Below are positions 55,803 through 57,015 of a stretch of 57,015 nucleotides of DNA, one piece after another (the first letter of the stretch is position 1; each line of letters opens with the position of its first letter). The DNA is taken from the NCBI GenBank assembly GCA_964390805.1, contig CAYMKL010000031.1, forward strand, positions 1-57,015, written 5' to 3'. The stretch comes from CAYMKL01 sp964390805 (GTDB taxonomy: Bacteria; Chloroflexota; Anaerolineae; VGOG01). A model generated the notes under the pieces. It did not search any database. It had not been told where the DNA came from and saw nothing but the letters and a program-made list of their open reading frames with translations. The translations under genes were made by a program, and so were the position numbers.

Positions 55803-56066
55803 ATGGCTGTGGTGTGGATTCCGGCTTTGCTGCGTGACCTGACCGATGGACAGGAACAGGTAACGGTGCCGGGGGAGACGGTGCGCCAGGTGATCGCTCA
55901 ACTGGAGAAAGCCTATCCGGGCATGGAAGCGCGGCTGTGCGAGGAAGGTCGGCTGCGATCCAACGTCTCGGTGGTGGTGGACGGCCGGGTGAGTTCGCAG
56001 CGGCTGCGCCACGAGTTGACAGAGACGAGCGAGGTCCACTTTCTCCCGGCCATCAGCGGTGGTTAG
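55803..56066 (+). CDS. MoaD/ThiS-like sulfur carrier protein
   Basis: This 87-aa ubiquitin-fold protein ends in Gly-Gly (FLPAISGG), as needed for adenylation and thiocarboxylate formation. Motifs are VPGETVRQVIAQLEKAYPGM and VSVVVDGRVSSQRLRHELTE. It could supply sulfur for molybdopterin synthesis (MoaD role) or for another pathway. Its place right after the Mo-hydroxylase genes favours a cofactor role, though no moaE is present here. GAGGGGG precedes ATG 55803. A terminator follows at 56153. Confidence 0.87.
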   Translation: MAVVWIPALLRDLTDGQEQVTVPGETVRQVIAQLEKAYPGMEARLCEEGRLRSNVSVVVDGRVSSQRLRHELTETSEVHFLPAISGG

Positions 56067-56152
56067 GCCTGACAAGAGTGGAAAGATGTATGAGCACCGA
56101 GGCTCTGGAGTCGTGTTTTCGGCGTGCAATTTGCCAAGGGATGAAACAGAGA

Positions 56153-56187
56153 AAGCCACCTGCGTTGACCGTACAGGTGGCTTCTTG
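56153..56187 (+). terminator. Rho-independent terminator after the MoaD-like gene
   Basis: AAGCCACCTG (56153-56162) and CAGGTGGCTT (56174-56183) form a perfect 10-bp stem followed by CTT. It closes the Mo-hydroxylase operon before the convergent toxin gene. Confidence 0.75.
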
Positions 56188-56222
56188 CTATGTGCCAGAG
56201 AAGAGGATTGAGAAGCTACCGG

Positions 56223-56612
56223 CTACCAGATTGTCTTCACGTGCCTGGACTCGCTGATGATTTCGTCACCTGTCAGAATCGGCACCCCCAGCCACTTTGC
56301 TGTGCCAGCGATGATGCGGTCGTGCAGTTCAGGAACGTCATCCACCTCGGCAGCCGCCAGCACAATGGCAGCGCTGACCGGAACGATCTCGTAGTTAACA
56401 CTGTCGGACACATGCCTGATCAGTTCATCGAGACGCACATCCACTCTTTTTGCTTCCGACAGATACAGGACTTCCATCAGCGTGATGGCGGATAGGTAGA
56501 CATGATGCCTGCCGGCGTCAGCATCCCGCAAGACTTGGGCTGCTTGAGGTCCAAGAGCGGAGTGTCCGCGCAGGTGTCGGACGATGGCCACAGTGTCAGC
56601 CAGATACTCCAT
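56223..56612 (-). CDS. PIN-domain toxin (VapC-like)
   Basis: This 129-aa PIN-domain ribonuclease has conserved acidic residues in YLADTVAIVRHLRG, AITLMEVLYLSEAKR, ELHDRIIAGTAKWLGVPILT and GDEII. VapC-type toxins cleave tRNA or rRNA and are neutralised by the partner encoded just upstream. ATG 56612 has GGAAGG upstream and follows the antitoxin stop by 5 bp; the longer frame would overlap the antitoxin gene fully. The gene converges with the Mo-hydroxylase operon. Confidence 0.9.
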   Translation of the reverse strand: MEYLADTVAIVRHLRGHSALGPQAAQVLRDADAGRHHVYLSAITLMEVLYLSEAKRVDVRLDELIRHVSDSVNYEIVPVSAAIVLAAAEVDDVPELHDRIIAGTAKWLGVPILTGDEIISESRHVKTIW

Positions 56613-56617
56613 GCTGC

Positions 56618-56857
56618 CTACGCCTTCCGCTGAAGCTGCGCCGTCACTCGCTGCCGCAAGGCCCGCACCTCTGCATCTGTCACATCGAAATCCAAGTGTT
56701 TCCATAGTCCGCCCAGAGCCACGGCTTTTCGGGGTTGTTGGACCTGGTATTTGAATTTGAGGAACTCGAGGAAGTGGTAAAGCTCTTCAAAGCTTTCGGA
56801 GGGCAGCCCTTCAAGGCCCTGGTACACTCTTTGCTTGATCGCTTGTCCTGTGCTCAT
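56618..56857 (-). CDS. VapB-like antitoxin (DUF2281-type)
   Basis: This 79-aa protein (MSTGQAIKQRVYQGLEGLPS ESFEELYHFLEFLKFKYQ) has a helical N-terminal half typical of the DUF2281/VapB-like antitoxins that precede PIN toxins. A basic C-terminal tail (TDAEVRALRQRVTAQLQRKA) follows. It should bind and inhibit the toxin and may repress its own promoter. AAAGGTGA lies before ATG 56857; an ATG 21 bp upstream is possible but less well placed. The two genes form a classic antitoxin-first operon. Confidence 0.8.
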   Translation of the reverse strand: MSTGQAIKQRVYQGLEGLPSESFEELYHFLEFLKFKYQVQQPRKAVALGGLWKHLDFDVTDAEVRALRQRVTAQLQRKA

Positions 56858-57015
56858 TTTTCGTTCACCTTTCCGCATGTGTTCATCAGCACTGATTATA
56901 GCACAGAAGATTAGGCAGGTCAATTCACGCGACCCGCCCTGCGTTAACCGCACGGTGGCTTTTTGGTGAGCGTTACATGTTTGGGACACGAGAACGGGAG
57001 AAGTCAGTGTTGTTC

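Noticed and set aside
56930..56965. Terminator-like sequence near the right edge (GGTGGCTTTTT)
   Set aside because: The stem does not align well and no upstream plus-strand gene is present to terminate.
1..57015. tRNA, rRNA, transposase or phage genes
   Set aside because: No tRNA-like cloverleaf or rRNA segment and no transposase, integrase or phage structural motif was noticed on either strand; small degenerate cases could still be missed by eye.

Overview
The window looks like a chromosomal segment of a Chloroflexota (Anaerolineae-like) bacterium, probably from a metagenome assembly. The evidence is a GC-rich sequence, many secreted lipoproteins with Pro/Thr-rich linkers after the lipobox, a solute-binding protein with Glu-Lys-Glu-Val linker repeats, multi-GAF histidine kinases, and many short palindromic repeats between and inside genes. 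The taxonomic call is inference. No rRNA, tRNA, CRISPR array, transposase or phage gene was seen.

Layout. 1-2317 (minus): a partial AIM24-family gene, a PPK2 polyphosphate kinase, and a 0.7-kb gap filled by two large imperfect inverted repeats. 2318-20712 (minus): a cluster of secreted or membrane proteins. It holds a frameshifted M1 peptidase fused to a metallo-beta-lactamase-fold domain, a seven-repeat WD40 lipoprotein, an M28 peptidase, three beta-lactamase-like serine hydrolases (one fused to an isoprenylcysteine-methyltransferase-like domain), an S41-like protease, an FGE/SUMF1-type lipoprotein, a CPBP protease, membrane proteins and several gene remnants. 20767-26822 (minus): an ABC-2 exporter pair, then a peptide-type ABC importer (two permeases plus binding protein). 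27507-34233 (minus): a signalling block of receiver-only regulator, LuxR-type regulator, receiver-SpoIIE phosphatase and a 1,275-residue Cache/HAMP/four-GAF histidine kinase.

34523-40287 (plus): MoxR ATPase, B12/radical SAM protein, DUF58 protein, GNAT acetyltransferase and a repeat-rich lipoprotein followed by a gene fragment. 40503-51265 (plus): an unusual transport operon with a 960-aa FtsX-type permease, an ABC ATPase with an AbrB-like tail, a lipoprotein made of two solute-binding domains, an HlyD-like lipoprotein, a second ATPase and an unrecognised 247-aa protein, closed by a clear terminator. 52046-56066 (plus): a molybdenum hydroxylase operon (FAD subunit; fused 2Fe-2S plus Mo-binding subunit; MoaD-like protein) preceded by four tandem copies of a ~126-bp palindromic unit. 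56223-56857 (minus): a PIN toxin/antitoxin pair.

The most striking signal is regulatory. A promoter cassette of about 90 bp occurs four times. It has an 18-bp palindrome (ATTGGACA-N2-TGTCCAAT), a second weaker palindrome 23-24 bp further upstream, a conserved TGCG-type -35 and a TATAAT -10 placed 45-46 bp from the palindrome. It lies upstream of the ABC-2 exporter, the peptide importer (distantly), the receiver-only regulator and the 40503 transport operon. A second theme is palindromic repeat DNA placed in frame inside at least five genes, including the catalytic domain of the histidine kinase.
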